64,000 bases of DNA from Sinorhizobium sojae CCBAU 05684 (lineage in GTDB: Bacteria; Pseudomonadota; Alphaproteobacteria; Rhizobiales; Rhizobiaceae), in contig NZ_CP023067.1 of the NCBI RefSeq assembly GCF_002288525.1, positions 3,415,001 to 3,479,000 of the forward strand, in the 5' to 3' direction. The position numbers and the translations under genes were made by a program. The notes beneath the pieces were generated by a model. The model saw only the letters and a list, made by a program, of their open reading frames with translations, had not been told where the DNA came from and ran no database searches. This document shows, in pieces, positions 1-11,403 of the stretch (position 1 is the stretch's first letter; each line of letters opens with the position of its first letter).

Positions 1-378
1 GTTCGTTGTCCATAAGCACGATCGTTGTTGAAGTGTTCTTCGGAGTGCTTCCCTGGCGGTCTGCTGGATTGATGTTGCCTGACCGCGCATCACCGGATTG
101 CATCTCGAGAAGCTGGTCTTAAGACAGGCTGCAAGTGAACCGCTCGGCGTGGTTCCAATAAAGCAGACCTGTCGAACACGTCGATGGCATTGTTAGAAAG
201 CGCGATTGTAAAAGGTAATCGCGCATAGCTGGTCTGGTGGCTGCAAGGTCTCCGGATTTTGGCTGTTGCGGCGCACTGAGAGGTGCCCGTATGGCCAGAT
301 TTGGCACCCCTTCGAGCGCAAGCGAGGAGGATAGGTTTGCCAGATCCAGCAAAGACGATGAGCATTGGCAATGAGAAC
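1..378 (+). other. 3' part of the 16S-23S internal transcribed spacer
   Basis: This stretch runs directly into the 23S 5' end and has no supported protein gene. I looked for tRNA-Ile or tRNA-Ala, which rhizobial spacers usually carry, and saw no cloverleaf, so any such tRNA would lie upstream of the window. The last bases before the 23S (about 350-380) are the processing stem side that pairs with sequence just after the 23S 3' end. The function is inferred from position only. Confidence 0.7.
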
Positions 379-3176
<2,798 letters not shown>

Positions 3177-3417
3177 GTTCTTGTTGCCTATGCTCATCAA
3201 ACGAAGTTTGATGATGCTATCTTCTGTCCTCACGCGGTCGCGATCCAAAGATCGCTACGCTGCGGACGGCGCCCCGGACGTCCGGCGGCTCGGCTTTGCC
3301 GGCTGCTGGAGTGATCCGGATAAGACGCAAAGACGTGTTCAAAAAAACGAAGCAACAGCTTCACCAGCTTCTCAAATCAGTTTGCTCCCCTCCGGGGAGC
3401 AAAGCTTGCGCTTTGCC

Positions 3418-3535
3418 GACCTGGTGGTTCTGGCGGGGTGGCTGCACCCGTTCCCATTCCGAACACGGCCGTGAAACGCCCCAGCGCCGATGGTACTTCG
3501 TCTCAAGACGCGGGAGAGTAGGTCGCTGCCAGGTC
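3418..3535 (+). rRNA. rrf: 5S ribosomal RNA
   Basis: GACCTGGTGG at the 5' end pairs with the CTGCCAGGTC 3' end, and the internal block CCCATTCCGAACACGG is the diagnostic 5S loop sequence. The length of about 118 nt is normal. It lies 241 bp after the 23S in the same orientation, as part of one rRNA operon. Confidence 0.96.
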
Positions 3536-3657
3536 TGCAAAGCGCAAGATAAACGCCGCTCCCCTTCGAGGCCAAGCCGAGAAGGAAGAAGCCAGCGGCA
3601 AAAAAACATCTTCTCACACACACGCCAAAAACGGCGAACAAACAACTCGAAAAATAA

Positions 3658-3734
<77 letters not shown>

Positions 3735-3745
3735 ACGATAACAGC

Positions 3746-3778
3746 ACCCGTTCATCCCAAGGATGAGCGGGTTTTTTT
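3746..3778 (+). terminator. Intrinsic terminator of the rRNA operon
   Basis: ACCCGTTCATCC pairs with GGATGAGCGGGT (one G-U pair) around a short CAA loop, followed at once by seven T. It lies 12 bp after the initiator tRNA and is a strong rho-independent terminator by form. Confidence 0.92.
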
Positions 3779-3829
3779 GTGCCTGGGGCCAGGGCTGTTG
3801 ATTTCACTAGAACTGACCCGGTATTCAGG

Positions 3830-4120
3830 TATTCACCCAGAAATTCCCTTTTGTGCATGGAACGGGGTTATGCCGTGGTCCTGACGCTGTTCGGGTCTGG
3901 CCATCAGGCCGGCGAGAGCCTTCCGGAAGCAGTTGCTGTCCTAGCCCTTGCCGCCGAGGAGGTCAGTGGCGGGCGGCAGCACGCCGAGCATGCGCGTGGC
4001 ACTCTTGTGATCGTGCATCTGGCCTTCGGCTAGGAGCAGCACGAGCGGGCGGCCCGCGGCGGCCAAGATAGTGTACCGCTTGGAGTTAAGCCTGCGCCCT
4101 ATCGTCTCGTAGACATGGTC
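3830..4120 (-). pseudogene. IS5-type transposase remnant
   Basis: Reading the minus strand from about 4120 gives a broken DDE-transposase segment. It contains LNSKRYTILAAAGRPLVL, then LLAEGQMHDHKSA, LPPATDLLGGKG, a stop codon where IS5 proteins have YDS, then DSNCFRKALA and GITPF. This matches the conserved middle of IS5-family transposases (the ...AGQ.HD...LPP...IADKGYDS.WFR... pattern). Both ends of the frame are missing and an in-frame stop interrupts it, so it is not active. It lies between the rRNA operon and the TRAP/P450 block, which supports mobile-element activity at this junction. The limits are approximate and I could not identify the terminal repeats. Confidence 0.6.
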
Positions 4121-4132
4121 GATGAGTTCTCA

Positions 4133-5431
4133 TTACATCATGCCGGGCAACCAAAGCGAAAGCTGCGGTATTGCCACAAGGATGATCAAGGTCAGGAGCA
4201 TTGCAATCCAGAAAGGGATCACGCCGCGGAAGATATCGATCAGGGGCACCTGCCTTGCCACCGATTTCACGATAAAGACGTTGATCCCCACCGGCGGCGA
4301 GATTAGCCCCATCTCAAGCGTCAGCACCACGAGCACGCCGAACCAGATCGGGTCGATCCCGAGGTCAAAGATCACCGGCAGAAAGATCGGCAGGGTCAGT
4401 ACCAGCATCGCCAACCCTTCCAAGAAGCATCCAAGGACCAGGTATATCGACAAGATGAGGATCAAGGTTCCGTAGACGCCAAGGTCAAGTGAGACCAGCA
4501 GGTGGCTGACCTCGGCGGGCAAGTGGCTGAGGGCGATGAAGGGGTTGATCAGATGTGCGGCGATCAGGATCAGTATGACCGAAGCTGTTGTAACAATGCT
4601 GCTTTGCGCCGCTTCCCAAAAGCTGCGCAAGGTCAGTGTTCCGCCAACGGCACCGATCGTGATAACCAGGGCAGCGCCAATCCCCGCGGCCTCGTTCGGC
4701 GAGAAATAGCCGGTGTAGATGCCTCCGATGGTGATGAAAATCACGACAAGGATCGGGATTGCGCCTAGAAATGCGCGGCCCTTTTCGGTCATGCTCGTGG
4801 GTGGGCCTTTCGGCCCCATTTCGGGGTAGAGGGTGCAAAGGACCGTTACTGTCAGAAGGAATGCCGTCAGTAGCAGCACACCGGGCAGAATGCCGGCCAT
4901 GAACAGTCGGCCGATGCTTTGTTCGGTCAGGATCGCGTAGATGACGAAGCCGGTGGAGGGCGGGATTAGGATGCCCAGAGTGCCTCCGGCGGCGACAACG
5001 CCCGTGGACAGCCGTGGGCTGTAATTGAACCGATCCATCTCTGACAGGGCGGTGCGTCCCATGGTCAGCGCCGACGCCACGGAGGAGCCGGAGAGCGCCG
5101 CGAACCCGCCGCAACCGATCACCGTCGCAGCAGCCAGCCCGCCACGGATCTGGCCAATGGTCGCATAGGCTGCCTCATACAGGCGCCGGCTCATTCCCGT
5201 GACGCTCGCAACGTTGCCCATCAGGATAAACAGCGGCACCACGATCAGTTCGGAATTTGAGGCCAGAGCAAAGGTTTCCGACGAAAGCAGCCCTGTTGCG
5301 GCTTGCAGGCCATTCAGAACCCAGATCCCGCCAAAGCCCACCGCGAACATGGCAAAGGCCACAGGAATACGCATGAGCAGCATGGCCAGAAGCAGGCCGA
5401 AACCGACTGTGCCGACAACGATGGGGCTCAT
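4133..5431 (-). CDS. TRAP transporter large permease (DctM-like)
   Basis: A 432-residue polytopic inner-membrane protein, the usual size for DctM/TRAP large subunits. It starts MSPIVVGTVGFGLLLAM and carries the family's glycine- and proline-rich segments (GVVAAGGTLGILIPPS, EMGLISPPVGINVF). It works with the small permease and the periplasmic binding protein to import an organic acid using the sodium gradient. I chose ATG at 5431 over an upstream start because it overlaps the preceding gene by 4 bp (ATGA), a sign of translational coupling. It is the last gene of the P450/ferredoxin/TRAP operon. The substrate cannot be read from this subunit. Confidence 0.93.
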   Translation of the reverse strand: MSPIVVGTVGFGLLLAMLLMRIPVAFAMFAVGFGGIWVLNGLQAATGLLSSETFALASNSELIVVPLFILMGNVASVTGMSRRLYEAAYATIGQIRGGLAAATVIGCGGFAALSGSSVASALTMGRTALSEMDRFNYSPRLSTGVVAAGGTLGILIPPSTGFVIYAILTEQSIGRLFMAGILPGVLLLTAFLLTVTVLCTLYPEMGPKGPPTSMTEKGRAFLGAIPILVVIFITIGGIYTGYFSPNEAAGIGAALVITIGAVGGTLTLRSFWEAAQSSIVTTASVILILIAAHLINPFIALSHLPAEVSHLLVSLDLGVYGTLILILSIYLVLGCFLEGLAMLVLTLPIFLPVIFDLGIDPIWFGVLVVLTLEMGLISPPVGINVFIVKSVARQVPLIDIFRGVIPFWIAMLLTLIILVAIPQLSLWLPGMM

Positions 5432-5943
5432 AGGGCGTCCTTCTCGGGGTGGTGTTGTTGACCCGAGCCAAGAAGCAGCGTCACCGCTCGCAAGAGCATG
5501 GCAAGGGCACCCACCAGCGACAAAGCGCAAAGGGTATACTGGAACCAAGCAATCGGCAGACGCAGCAGGTTTGTCGAGAGATTCAACATCTGGCTCAATT
5601 GCGCGCTTTTGAAAACGGTATAGGCGATGAGAACGAAAATGATGACGCCCAGCAGGGCCGAAAAGACATCGATCACCCGGTTCATTCCCGGAGGGAAGGA
5701 CTCCTGGAAGATATCAACGACGATATGACCGTCCATTCGGTCGCACAACGCCATGCCGCCGAAGACGATGACGACCATGGTCATAATGATGAGATCCTGC
5801 GAGCCGTAGAGCGGCATTCCGAAGTTGCGGCCGATCACGTCCACCACGATCACCGCGACGATGAACAGCAATCCCAGCGTTCCCAAGAATGCGGAAAGGC
5901 CAATCAGCCTCTCCGTCGCTTTTTCCAGGAGGGCGAGCATCAT
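5428..5943 (-). CDS. TRAP transporter small permease (DctQ-like)
   Basis: A 171-residue membrane protein with four predicted hydrophobic segments and the DctQ pattern (VDVIGRNFGMPLYGSQDL, then a central GHIVVDI). This subunit bridges the binding protein and the large permease. It overlaps both neighbours by 4 bp, so the three TRAP genes are translationally coupled. The length is typical of the family. Confidence 0.9.
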   Translation of the reverse strand: MMLALLEKATERLIGLSAFLGTLGLLFIVAVIVVDVIGRNFGMPLYGSQDLIIMTMVVIVFGGMALCDRMDGHIVVDIFQESFPPGMNRVIDVFSALLGVIIFVLIAYTVFKSAQLSQMLNLSTNLLRLPIAWFQYTLCALSLVGALAMLLRAVTLLLGSGQQHHPEKDAL

Positions 5944-6917
5944 TCGTCCCGCATAGCGGCCAGCGTTGCTTCTCCGCCCACGTTGGCAACATAGGCGTCT
6001 GTCACTTCGGCCAGCGCATCGTTGAAGGCCTTGCTGTCCTCAGCGCCCAGGTCATTCACGACCGTGCTATCGGAGGCGCGCGCCGCCTCAAGTGCGGCCT
6101 CCGCCGTGGCGACCCACGCCTCCTCGGTCAATTTCGAGATCTCTTCGCCCTTGATCGCGTCGACGGCGGCTTTTGCCTTTTCCGGCAGGCCCTCATAAAT
6201 CGACTTGTTCATGACTGTGTAGAAGGTGAGGCGACCGAGGTTCGGTCCGGTGGTCACACTCCCGACTACTTCGTTGAGCTTGAAGTCGGACAGGACGGAC
6301 GCGCCACTGACCAAGCCGTCGATTAGGCCCGTCTGAAGGCCATTGTAGACCTGCGTCATCGGGATCTGCACCGGCGTCGCGCCAAGCGCCTCCATGGCCT
6401 CGGCTGAAATCGCTCCCGCCACTCGGATCTTCAGCCCCTTGAGGTCTTCGGGTTTGCGGATTTCCTTGTTGCGCATCATCAGGATGTTTGGTTCGGAGGT
6501 CCACAGAGCGATCACCTCGGTCATCGGGTATTCGCCGTCCAACTCGTCGAAGGCGCGCCAGAGCGCGGAATAGCCCGGTTGGTCGAGCGGCAGTGCACCG
6601 GGAAGTTCGAGGATCAGGCTTTTAGGAAATTGAGACGACGTATAGCCGTGGACGCCCCAGCCCATATCGGCCGTGCCCTGCACGATGCGCACAAACTGGT
6701 CCGCCGGTCCCGCACCCAACTCGCCACCGTGGAAGGCGCGCAGCTCGACGGCCCCATCGGTGCCGTCCTTGATCGCTTTGGCCAGCGGTTCAATCTGTGC
6801 TTCGTTGATCGTATGAAAAGGCGGCGCCCAGTTAGCATATTTCAGCTCTTGCGCACCGGCGCTGGCGACCAGAGATAGGGCGATTGCCGCCCCGAAAGTA
6901 GCTGACTTGATATTCAT
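5940..6917 (-). CDS. TRAP transporter substrate-binding protein (DctP-like)
   Basis: A 325-residue periplasmic binding protein. A signal peptide is evident (MNIKSATFGAAIALSLVASAGA, cleaved before QELKYANW). The DctP fold markers include the region around KEIRKPEDLKGLKIRV and the central MTQVYNGLQTGLIDG. In the family a conserved arginine (here in LKIRV) binds a substrate carboxylate, so an organic acid is a fair guess. The start at 6917 is preceded by GGGAGGAGAA; the upstream in-frame codon lacks a signal peptide. It is 76 bp after the ferredoxin reductase on the same strand. Confidence 0.92.
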   Translation of the reverse strand: MNIKSATFGAAIALSLVASAGAQELKYANWAPPFHTINEAQIEPLAKAIKDGTDGAVELRAFHGGELGAGPADQFVRIVQGTADMGWGVHGYTSSQFPKSLILELPGALPLDQPGYSALWRAFDELDGEYPMTEVIALWTSEPNILMMRNKEIRKPEDLKGLKIRVAGAISAEAMEALGATPVQIPMTQVYNGLQTGLIDGLVSGASVLSDFKLNEVVGSVTTGPNLGRLTFYTVMNKSIYEGLPEKAKAAVDAIKGEEISKLTEEAWVATAEAALEAARASDSTVVNDLGAEDSKAFNDALAEVTDAYVANVGGEATLAAMRDE

Positions 6918-6993
6918 GGGTTCTCCTCCCGTTTGAAGCTTCGTCAGATGAGTGCCTGGATGTTTGCCAGACACGGAATTTTCCGGTCACCGC

Positions 6994-8175
6994 TCATGCG
7001 GCGATGATGGCGTCTACCATCGCGTCAATGTCTGCCAGGCCTCCCTTTTCCAGTAGACGGCGGGCCTTCATGTGGACGCGCGCGTTGTTGACCGTCTCGA
7101 CCGCGACCAGACCTCGGGTATCGAAACGCGCGACGATCCCTTCTGCAACTTCCTCCTCCGTCGCGTCCGGACCGGCGTATCCGGCAATCTGCAATTTCTG
7201 ATCGCCCTGATCCGACCAGAACCAGGGCAACGCGGCATATTCCGCCATGTCTCCCTTAGCGATCCGGGCTGCGATCAGCCGCGCGTGATCCGTCGCCGCC
7301 TGCACGCTTTCCAGCCGGATATGGCGCCCTGTGCGCGGGTCGGGATACGAGGCGCAATCTCCAAGGGCGGAGATGGCCGGATCTGACGTGCGCAAATTTG
7401 CGTCTACGGTGATGCCATTTCCGGTTTCCAGACATGCATCCTCGGCCAGTTCGGTATTCGGGCGGACACCAGCGGCGAGAAGAACAAAGCTGGCGGGGAT
7501 CCTGGTGCCGTCCACTAGGGTCACACCGTCCCCGTCGACGCCGACGGCAGGTTGGCCAAGATGCAGCTTCGTGCCCAAGTCGCGGTGGAGCGCCGCGAAA
7601 TGCCCTGACATCAGTGGCGATACCGCGCGCGCCATCAGGCGGGAGGCCGCCTCGATCACGCTGACATCATGGCCAAGCTTGCGCGCCACTGCGGCAAATT
7701 CCAGCCCGATGAAACCGCCCCCGATCACCGCGATGCGCTGCCGTTTCGTCAGCCGGTCGCGCAGAACGGCAGCATCGCGCAGCGTGCGAAGATCGCAGGC
7801 GCAGTCCAACCCGTCGACCGGGGGGCGCAGATTGCGCGTGCCCGTGGCGAGGATAAGGTGATCGTAGGGCAGATTTCGCCCACCGCCCGGCCCTGACAGC
7901 CTGACCTCCCGCGCCGCGCGATCAATCTGCTCGACCCTGGTTTCGGGCAGATGCGCCACGTTCTTGGACGCAAAGAAGCTTTCGGGGCGAATTGTCAGCG
8001 CTTCCGCGTTGCCGTCCAGCAGATAGGCCTTGGACAAGGGAGGGCGCAGATAGGGCAACCCCGGTTCGGCGCCGATCAGTGTGACTGATCCGGCAAAGCC
8101 GTGCTGGCGCAGGCTGATTGCCGCCTGAAGTCCACCTTGCCCGGCACCGGCAATGACAACAGCTTGCGGTGTCAT
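6994..8175 (-). CDS. FAD-dependent ferredoxin reductase of a class I P450 system
   Basis: A 393-residue NAD(P)H:ferredoxin oxidoreductase of the putidaredoxin/rhodocoxin reductase type. The N-terminal FAD-binding GxGxxG is in VVIAGAGQGGLQAA, a second dinucleotide fold (VIGGGFIGLEFAAVA) near residue 150 binds NAD(P)H, and the C-terminal flavin motif is in ISALGDCA. It would pass electrons from NAD(P)H to the ferredoxin encoded just upstream. Its ATG overlaps the ferredoxin stop by 4 bp (ATGA), so the pair is coupled and probably made in matched amounts. Confidence 0.93.
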   Translation of the reverse strand: MTPQAVVIAGAGQGGLQAAISLRQHGFAGSVTLIGAEPGLPYLRPPLSKAYLLDGNAEALTIRPESFFASKNVAHLPETRVEQIDRAAREVRLSGPGGGRNLPYDHLILATGTRNLRPPVDGLDCACDLRTLRDAAVLRDRLTKRQRIAVIGGGFIGLEFAAVARKLGHDVSVIEAASRLMARAVSPLMSGHFAALHRDLGTKLHLGQPAVGVDGDGVTLVDGTRIPASFVLLAAGVRPNTELAEDACLETGNGITVDANLRTSDPAISALGDCASYPDPRTGRHIRLESVQAATDHARLIAARIAKGDMAEYAALPWFWSDQGDQKLQIAGYAGPDATEEEVAEGIVARFDTRGLVAVETVNNARVHMKARRLLEKGGLADIDAMVDAIIAA

Positions 8176-8495
8176 AGCTGTTCCTCGGGCAGGTGGACCA
8201 CAAGTCCGTCGAGCGATTTGTCGAGCTTGATCTGGCAGGACAAGCGGGACCGTTCGGTGACTTCCGACGCCGCGCCTTCGAGCATATCCGTCTCATCTTC
8301 CGAGCGAGGGGTGGCACGGTCCTGCCAGGCCCGGTCAACATAACAATGGCAGGTCGCGCACATCATCGATCCGCCGCATTCGCCAACGATCCCCTCAACA
8401 TCGTGCGAAACCGCTGCCTGCATCACGCTGGTTCCTTCTTCGGCCTCGACGGTCGTTTCAGTCCCGTCATGGGCGACGTAGGTCACCTTGATCAT
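8172..8495 (-). CDS. Adrenodoxin-type [2Fe-2S] ferredoxin
   Basis: A 107-residue soluble ferredoxin. The cluster cysteines are Cys40, Cys46, Cys49 and Cys87, a CX5CX2CX37C spacing typical of putidaredoxin/adrenodoxin proteins that serve P450s. An extra Cys51 lies beside the cluster. It shuttles single electrons from the reductase to the P450 encoded 39 bp upstream. The start MIKVTYVAHDG and overall length match the family. Confidence 0.95.
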   Translation of the reverse strand: MIKVTYVAHDGTETTVEAEEGTSVMQAAVSHDVEGIVGECGGSMMCATCHCYVDRAWQDRATPRSEDETDMLEGAASEVTERSRLSCQIKLDKSLDGLVVHLPEEQL

Positions 8496-8534
8496 TCTTT
8501 CCTCCGCGTTTGTGTTTCTCGCCGCAGGCAGAAT

Positions 8535-9710
8535 TCAGTTCAATATCACCGGCAGATTGATCGGACCGCGGAAGCCGAACCCCCTCCAGACGACCGCGTC
8601 TGGATCGGGCAGGCGCATGTCTGGGAACCTGTCGAACAGCATCGGAAGGATGATCTTTCCAACGGTCCGACGGGCCACATGGGCACCCGCGCAATGATGC
8701 GGCCCATTCCCAAACGCCTGATGCGGATTCTTGTCGCGGAAGACGAAGAACTCTTCGCCGTTCTCGAACAGGTCCTCGTCACGGTTGGCTGAGGCCTGCA
8801 CCGTCATCACCGTGTCGCCTTTGGGGATATCAAACCCGCCAAGTATGGTGTCTTCGGTCACGAGACGCGAGCTGACCTGGATCGGAGCGACCCAGCGGAT
8901 CCCCTCTTCAAACGCCTTGTCCCAGGCTTCCTGGGCGCGCACCTCCGCCAACTGGTCCGGATTGGTGAGCAGACCGTAGACGATCGTGGCCAGCGCATCG
9001 CGCGGCTCGTTAATGCCGCCGCCGATGGCGATCTTGATGTTGGAATAGATCTGGCTCATCGGGATCGGATCATCGGCATTCAACATTACCGAATAGGCCG
9101 ATCCGTCCGGTTCGGCTATTCGTCTGTCGCGCAAGCGGGCGAAGAGCGCATCCATCTCGTCGTTCGCGCTGTCAGATGCCGCGAAGGGTTCGGGCTTCCA
9201 GCCAAAATTGCCGGCGCCGTCGATCAACAGCTGCGACCAGCGCTGCATCTGTTCGTCCGTCGCCTCGGGAATGCCAAGGATATGCGCAAGAATCCGCGCC
9301 GCCAGCGGGCCGCACAATTCCCTGAACAGATCCACCGGCTCGCCACGCGGCAGCCGGGCAATGTAGTCTTGCGCCAGAGTTTCATAAAGCGGGGCCCAGT
9401 CGGACCGGATCCGCTTTGGCGTCAATGCCTGCGAGATCGCTTTGCGTTCGGCCATGTGGTCAGCGCCGTCCTTGCGCATCAGCGTATGGGCGCGGAATGC
9501 GGGTTTCATCGGCGTGTTGGGATCGTCGCTGCTGAACAGTGCCGGGTTGTCCTTGACCTGCTTCGTCAACGCCGCCTTGGTCAGCAGGGTGCGCCCCGTC
9601 GACGCCACCCGCAGCACCGGGCTTTCGGCACGCAGCCTGCGGTAGATCGGATAGGGGTCCGCGCTGAGCTGATCGAGTGTGATATCCTGGTCCAGCGGTG
9701 CGAGCGCCAT
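8535..9710 (-). CDS. Cytochrome P450
   Basis: A 391-residue soluble bacterial P450. The heme-thiolate loop is FGNGPHHCAG with Cys340, and the K-helix ExxR is Glu269-Arg272. In the I helix the segment GGGINEPRD puts Glu235-Pro236 where most P450s have an acid-threonine pair, so the usual oxygen-activating threonine is absent. I chose ATG 9710 (MALAPLDQ) because GGGAGGGG precedes it. It is the first gene of the operon and diverges from the LysR gene. With ferredoxin, reductase and TRAP genes behind it, it probably starts catabolism of an imported compound; the substrate is unknown. Confidence 0.94.
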   Translation of the reverse strand: MALAPLDQDITLDQLSADPYPIYRRLRAESPVLRVASTGRTLLTKAALTKQVKDNPALFSSDDPNTPMKPAFRAHTLMRKDGADHMAERKAISQALTPKRIRSDWAPLYETLAQDYIARLPRGEPVDLFRELCGPLAARILAHILGIPEATDEQMQRWSQLLIDGAGNFGWKPEPFAASDSANDEMDALFARLRDRRIAEPDGSAYSVMLNADDPIPMSQIYSNIKIAIGGGINEPRDALATIVYGLLTNPDQLAEVRAQEAWDKAFEEGIRWVAPIQVSSRLVTEDTILGGFDIPKGDTVMTVQASANRDEDLFENGEEFFVFRDKNPHQAFGNGPHHCAGAHVARRTVGKIILPMLFDRFPDMRLPDPDAVVWRGFGFRGPINLPVILN

Positions 9711-9784
9711 TTTCCCCTCCCAAATTCTCCTTGTCATCCTGCGTAAGGGGAAGGCGCTTGCCGATCAATGCGATGGAATTATTA

Positions 9785-9811
9785 TGCTCCATCAAAAGAT
9801 TTGATGGAGCA
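9785..9811. promoter_or_regulatory. Perfect palindrome between P450 and LysR genes (likely LysR operator)
   Basis: TGCTCCATCAAA (9785-9796) and TTTGATGGAGCA (9800-9811) are perfect inverted repeats of 12 bp around a 3-bp centre. Inside lies the LysR consensus T-N11-A (T9792, A9804). It sits 74 bp upstream of the P450 start and ends 6 bp before the LysR start, so binding could both repress the regulator and control the operon. It overlaps the likely ribosome-binding site of the LysR gene. Confidence 0.75.
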
Positions 9812-9817
9812 GCGTGC

Positions 9818-10720
9818 ATGACGCCGGCCAAACCCAATCCTGCCAGTATCAATTTTGCCGCTCTGGATACGCTGCGGCTTGTCGATGAGCTTCAGTCGTT
9901 TACCGCCGCTGCCGAAAAGCTTCAGGTAAACCAGTCCGCGGTCAGCTACACGATTGCCAAGCTGCGCGCCTGTTTTCACGATCCACTCTTCGTTCGGGAA
10001 GGCGGGCAACAGGTGGCGACGGAACGTTGCAAAGAGATCCTGGCGAAGTCGCTCCAGATGCTCGAAATGCTGGACGAGATGGCGCAACCCGAGGTGTTCG
10101 ATCCCCGGCTGTCGGAACGGAACATCACCATCGCCTGCAATTACTACGAGCGCATCCTGCTGGTCCCCGATATCATCGCCGCAATCCGCCGACAGGCTCC
10201 ACATATGACAGTTAAGGTGATCAATGCGCTTGGCGATGGTCATCTGAGACTTCTGAATCGCGAGGCAGATGTACTGGTCGGACCGTTCGCACGCACGGAA
10301 TCGGGATTTCATTCACGAAGGCTCTACGTCGAAGAATACGCCTGCCTTATGGACCCATCGCACCCGCTCGCCGACGGGCAACTCGACATTGCGCGCTACC
10401 TGGACCTGAACCACGTTCTCATCGATTATGGCGGCGGATGGAAATCCGCCTATCTACAGGAATTGGAGGCCGCCGGCCACACATTGACTCCGACCGTTGC
10501 CGTGCCCAGCCCCGCAGGCCTGGCAACGCTGCTTGCCGGCTCGGACCTTGTCGCCACAATCCCGCGTCGCCTCGGAGAGCGAAGCGCGGATCATCTGGTG
10601 GTCGCCGAAAGCCCGTTTCCGGGCAGATTCGATCTATCGATTGTGTGGGCCGCCCACACCAATGGCTCGGCCATGCACCGCTGGCTGCGAAACACGATCT
10701 GGGAAACGTGTAGAGGTTAG
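9818..10720 (+). CDS. LysR-family transcriptional regulator
   Basis: A 300-residue regulator of typical LysR length. The N-terminal winged helix-turn-helix is clear (LRLVDELQSFTAAAEKL, then VNQSAVSYTIAKLR), followed by a periplasmic-binding-like effector domain. It is transcribed away from the P450 operon across a 107-bp gap holding a perfect palindrome, the classic arrangement for a local activator that senses the operon's substrate. I chose ATG 9818, which follows GGAGC; an upstream ATG at 9773 would place the palindrome inside the gene. Confidence 0.92.
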   Translation: MTPAKPNPASINFAALDTLRLVDELQSFTAAAEKLQVNQSAVSYTIAKLRACFHDPLFVREGGQQVATERCKEILAKSLQMLEMLDEMAQPEVFDPRLSERNITIACNYYERILLVPDIIAAIRRQAPHMTVKVINALGDGHLRLLNREADVLVGPFARTESGFHSRRLYVEEYACLMDPSHPLADGQLDIARYLDLNHVLIDYGGGWKSAYLQELEAAGHTLTPTVAVPSPAGLATLLAGSDLVATIPRRLGERSADHLVVAESPFPGRFDLSIVWAAHTNGSAMHRWLRNTIWETCRG

Positions 10721-11127
10721 AGTGGGGACTAAGCCCGCCGTTCAAGGGCAGGCGACTGGCTTCCGCTGGCGGGCAGTGCGTCACGGTGTGCCGATCCGCC
10801 GGCCCGTCGCCCGAACCGTTTCTCCCAAAGCACCCCGTCTCAAAGACCTGCACCGGCTCTATGCGTCCCATGGACGCACGGCGCGGCAAGCGCTTCGCCA
10901 TCGGCACGAGACCTGTCGCGCCGGTCACGCCGCGGGGCGGGCACATCGGCCAATGAATTTGGACGCGCCCGGCGCGGGGCATCCCGCATGCGATGTGCGA
11001 CTAACGACGAATGTACCAAAGGTTTCAGAAAGGTTACTTGTTGTCATTCGTCCACTCCTGCGCGGAGGCGGGATGGGTGGGGAGACGGCGCCCGCTGGGC
11101 GCCAATCGTGGAAAGGGAGGACCACAC
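10721..11127. other. Intergenic region, right edge of the accessory block
   Basis: 407 bp between the LysR gene and the symporter operon. I see no convincing gene, tRNA or repeat. It should contain the promoter of the DUF4212/symporter operon, and the right boundary of the inserted P450 block if that block is an island, but I cannot point to either. Confidence 0.5.
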
Positions 11128-11388
11128 GTGGCGGACACACCTTCGTCCAATGCCTATTGGGCAGCCAACATTCGCATAATCTACATTTGCCTGGCGATCT
11201 GGGCGATCGTTTCCTACGGATTCGGCATCCTGTTGCGCCCGGCGCTTTCGGGCATTGCCGTAGGCGGAACCGATCTCGGCTTCTGGTTTGCGCAGCAAGG
11301 CTCGATCATCTGCTTCATTGCGCTGATCTTTTTCTATGCGGCGTACATGAACAAGCTCGACCGCGAATTCGGCGTCGACGAGCAATAG
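11128..11388 (+). CDS. DUF4212 small subunit of a sodium:solute symporter
   Basis: An 86-residue protein with two transmembrane helices (about residues 14-38 and 50-73). It has the DUF4212/TIGR03647 features: an AYWAANIRI start, the LGFWFAQQGSI segment and the NKLDREFGVDE tail. In this family it is always the partner of a VC_2705-type SSS permease, which follows 15 bp downstream. I chose GTG 11128 because GGGAGG lies 7 bp upstream; longer readings add a non-conserved N-terminus. Confidence 0.88.
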   Translation: MADTPSSNAYWAANIRIIYICLAIWAIVSYGFGILLRPALSGIAVGGTDLGFWFAQQGSIICFIALIFFYAAYMNKLDREFGVDEQ

Positions 11389-11403
11389 GGGCGGAACACG
11401 GTT

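Noticed and set aside
1-378. tRNA-Ile/tRNA-Ala in the rRNA spacer
   Set aside because: I searched for acceptor and T-arm patterns and saw none; these would lie upstream of the window.
10990-11127. Longer N-terminus for the DUF4212 protein starting near 11011
   Set aside because: The extra 39 residues are unlike the family, and GTG 11128 has a good ribosome-binding site at the right distance.
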